A stretch of DNA of 64,000 nucleotides from Metaphire vulgaris (lineage: Eukaryota > Annelida > Clitellata > Crassiclitellata > Megascolecidae), in the NCBI GenBank assembly GCA_018105865.1, contig CM030835.1, positions 6,270,316-6,334,315 on the forward strand. The letters are read 5' to 3'. This document shows positions 32,669-64,000 of the stretch, in pieces. Numbering within the stretch: position 1 is the first letter of the stretch; each line of letters opens with the position of its first letter. Both the position numbers and the translations under genes were made by a program. The notes beneath the pieces were generated by a model. It did no database searches, was not told where the DNA came from, and saw only the letters and a list, made by a program, of their open reading frames with translations.

Positions 32669-33066
32669 GGGGTCGTCCATAAATTACGTCACGCGAATTT
32701 GGCACTTTTTGACCCCCTCTCCACGTCACGCGACGTCACAAAACGTCGGACCCCCTAAAATATGACGTCACAACGGGCCGATCCCCCCCCATTTTCGTCT
32801 TCTGAAAAGTCTTGACAAGCAAAAAATGCCATCCTTGTATTTTTTCCTCTTGAAAAACCCTGACAAGCAAAAAAGGTCATAATTGCATTTTTTCCTCTCC
32901 AAAATCCCTGACAAGCAAAAAGGTCAAAGGTCATGACCTAAATTTTAAAGGTCATGACCTATTTTTTTGCGTGACGTCACATTTACGGGACCCCTCCCCC
33001 TTGTCGTCACACTTCATCACAAATGGCCAGACCCCTAACCGCGTGACGTAATTTATGGACGACCCC
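32669..33066. mobile_element. MITE with GGGGTCGTCCATAAATTACG ends, copy 2
   Basis: A 398-bp element with inverted ends GGGGTCGTCCATAAATTACG / CGTAATTTATGGACGACCCC, extending through GTCACGCG. It contains three TGACAAGCAAAAAA-type units in tandem (about 32812-32925) and several TGACGTCAC sites. Flanks do not show a clear duplication. Confidence 0.75.
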
Positions 33067-33109
33067 TAAGTTAAAATAAGAATAGTAGCAGCAGTAGTAG
33101 TAAACTTCT

Positions 33110-33300
33110 TTAGCACCATTGTAGTAGTATTTCAGCACCAGTTGATGGTCGCTTAGGCAAAAAATCTTAGGCGTGATCTTGTCCGTGATGGTTTGTGCTT
33201 GAAATCCACAGGTCAGTCCAAATTGACATTTGATGTCTGGCTTGACCTGGCTCTTATTCGGATTGGATTTGGTGCACCATCGGCTGATGCCCTGGGCATT
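33110..33300 (-). repeat. Dispersed retroposon-like repeat, copy 2
   Basis: GGATTTGGTGCACCATCGG and CTGATGCCCTGGGCATTATG are the reverse complement of the sequence near 23695-23740, indicating the same repeat family inserted in the opposite orientation. Its lower edge abuts an AGTAGTAGTAGT-like tract near 33076-33100. Confidence 0.5.
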
Positions 33301-33310
33301 ATGATAGTGA

Positions 33311-33611
33311 CAGTGGCATAGCCAAGGGGAATTGGGGGTTAAACCCCCCTGGCCGCTGAAAACAAAATATTTTAAATGAGTTTCCATGCATTTTAAATTT
33401 TTTGACGTGACTTTGGGGGGTCAAAACCTCCCTTGGCTATAGACTGTAAAGGTTTAAGAGGCAATTACCTTTTTTGGCTTGTCATGTCAAAAACTAGAGG
33501 TGATAACGTTTTTTCTGCTTTTCACGTAAAAAGAGGTGATAACGTTGTTTTTCTTGTCACGTCAAAACCAAAAATCAAACCCCCCTTCCGGAAATCCTGG
33601 CTACGCCACTG
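33311..33611. mobile_element. hAT MITE, CAGTGGCGTAGCCAGG family, copy 3 (inverted)
   Basis: A 301-bp element starting CAGTGGCATAGCCAAGG and ending CCTGGCTACGCCACTG, opposite in orientation to copies 1 and 2. The flanks GATAGTGA (33303-33310) and GATAGTAA (33612-33619) are an 8-bp duplication with one mismatch. Confidence 0.8.
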
Positions 33612-34065
33612 GATAGTAATGCCACAGGAAGAAGTTTTTTGATCACTTGATTGAGCCAATTCCGTTCACTCATCCAATCAATTTTATCAAACAACAAAAC
33701 AAAGTTCTAATCGCTACCTGATTACTCGCATATTAAGAACATTGTGGAAATGAATGGACGAGTGAATGGATGAGTGGTTCTCACACAGTACGGAAACTAC
33801 TGAACCACTTTAAACCTTATTATTATTATATTATTATTATTGTTATTTTTATTATCCAAATCTATATTGAGTTATTGACAAATGTAAGATTACACCAGTA
33901 CCTAGTGTTTAGTAAGTCTGTGAATTGTCAAATAATTTAGATACGTCAGAAGCAACCAGCTGTATTAAAATCCCTACTCCCAAGAAGATACAGGCATTAG
34001 GCATGATGAGCTTAATTTGTTATGAAACTTTAGGCAAAGGCATATTGAGTATTCAACTATAGGAC

Positions 34066-34314
34066 AGAGGCTTGTAAAATTCATCTATTGATATACTGTA
34101 ACTGAGATTGCTACCAGCAGTCTACACGCACTATAATAATAATATAATTATAATTATTATTATTATAATAATAAATACACGCACTATAATAATAATAATT
34201 ATAAATATAATAATAAATATAATAATAATAATTATTATTATTATTATAGTGCGTGTAGACTACTGGTAGCAATCTCAGTTACAGTATATCAATAGATGAA
34301 TTTTACAAGCCTCT
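34066..34314. repeat. Long near-perfect foldback (249 bp)
   Basis: The left arm (34066 to about 34142, starting AGAGGCTTGTAAAATTC) and right arm (about 34238-34314) are inverted repeats with about one mismatch over 77 bp. The loop is AT-rich, made of ATT/AAT tracts, and contains a third copy of CACGCACTATAATAAT (near 34186). It lies downstream of FANCD2. No target duplication was seen. Confidence 0.85.
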
Positions 34315-34674
34315 AAGTGCACATTACCATCAAAATCAATATAGTCAGTCACAGCTAATTCTGCCTATAACAAGATATGCAGCCATCCTCAATATACACT
34401 ATTTTTGGATTCTTTAGCAACCTCTATTCCTATTCTGCCTCTAGTAAGTCCAGTCAGTTGAAAAGAAAATAGAACCATACCTAAAACTGCATATTCCCTT
34501 TAAATAAACGCTCTAATTATTCAAAATAACTGTTTATAAGTGAGCACAGTGCAAATATTGAAATTAAACAAGGCAATATAGCACAAATGGAAAGCTCCCA
34601 ACACTTGATGCACAGAATCAGTTTTGAAAGTATTTTATGCTACAGCAATGTCACCAATTTGTTCAAATAGTCCT

Positions 34675-63599
<28,925 letters not shown>

Positions 63600-64000
63600 C
63601 TGAAAGAAAGTTCAACTTTAATTTTAATTCTTTATTTAACAACAAGCATCAAGCAGTAAAATGATGAATAAGATAATTTCATTATGAAAAATATTAATAA
63701 AAAATATATTAGTGTTGATGCCAATGATGCAAGACAAAGTGGCATACTCAAGTTCTTATACGACAATGACCAAAATCATTTTAACTAACACACTTTGTTT
63801 CCTGTCATTCTAAACTTCAGGAATGAAGCCACTTCATTACTGGATAAAGGTATTTACTGTCCCGCACAATGTAATTTAATTTAAAACTCATTTTTTGCCA
63901 ACATAAAAGCGTCTAAACTACAAAATGGACAAACTTTCTTTCTGCCAATTATAGCATGTACTGCATATGGTGTAATCTTATAAAAATAACAAGCCATGGA
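63600..64000 (-). other. FANCD2 intron up to the window edge
   Basis: AT-rich. No further FANCD2 exon was recognised before the end of the window. Confidence 0.5.

Noticed and set aside
33007..33387. 126-codon frame on the minus strand
   Set aside because: It runs across parts of two MITEs and a repeat; it is not a gene.

Overview
This is a window of animal nuclear DNA. It has many small spliced exons with GT/AG boundaries, long AT-rich introns, abundant microsatellites and many non-autonomous transposons. The gene set (WDFY, an ASB-type ankyrin protein, RANBP1, BCKDK, FANCD2) and the repeat mix (hAT and TTAA-flanked MITEs, 5S-rRNA-derived SINEs, broken non-LTR retrotransposons) suggest a marine invertebrate, for example an ambulacrarian, amphioxus or lophotrochozoan. 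The sequence alone does not settle the phylum.

Layout. 466-3593 (+): the last seven coding exons of a WDFY1/2 orthologue; its N-terminus lies before the window. 7142-8417 (-): the long terminal coding exon of an ankyrin-repeat/SOCS-box gene; its 5' exons were not found. 12096-18307 (+): a complete RANBP1 in six coding exons. 21189-31882 (-): a complete BCKDK in eleven coding exons. 34675-63599 (-): 38 consecutive exons of FANCD2, from about human residue 133 to the stop; the N-terminal exons lie beyond 64000. I placed exon boundaries by eye, using splice signals, reading phase and remembered family sequences. The phases close without error in all four spliced genes.

The five genes share no pathway: endosomal PI3P binding, ubiquitin ligase adaptor, Ran cycle, branched-chain amino acid control and Fanconi DNA repair. 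I see no operon-like or co-regulated system. WDFY/ASB and RANBP1/BCKDK are convergent pairs; BCKDK and FANCD2 are in tandem on the minus strand.

The distinctive content is in introns and intergenic DNA. At least ten hAT-type elements show 8-bp target duplications (exact or with one mismatch). TTAA-flanked palindromic MITEs include an 81-bp family with three copies and an apparent 1.1-kb relative. One element has long inverted repeats and a 9-bp duplication, and a mariner/pogo-like MITE has two copies. A 5S-derived SINE has three copies. There are fragments of several non-LTR retrotransposons and two striking foldbacks. I found no evidence for a new protein-coding system. The best candidates for something undescribed are the TTAA element families and the structured foldbacks.
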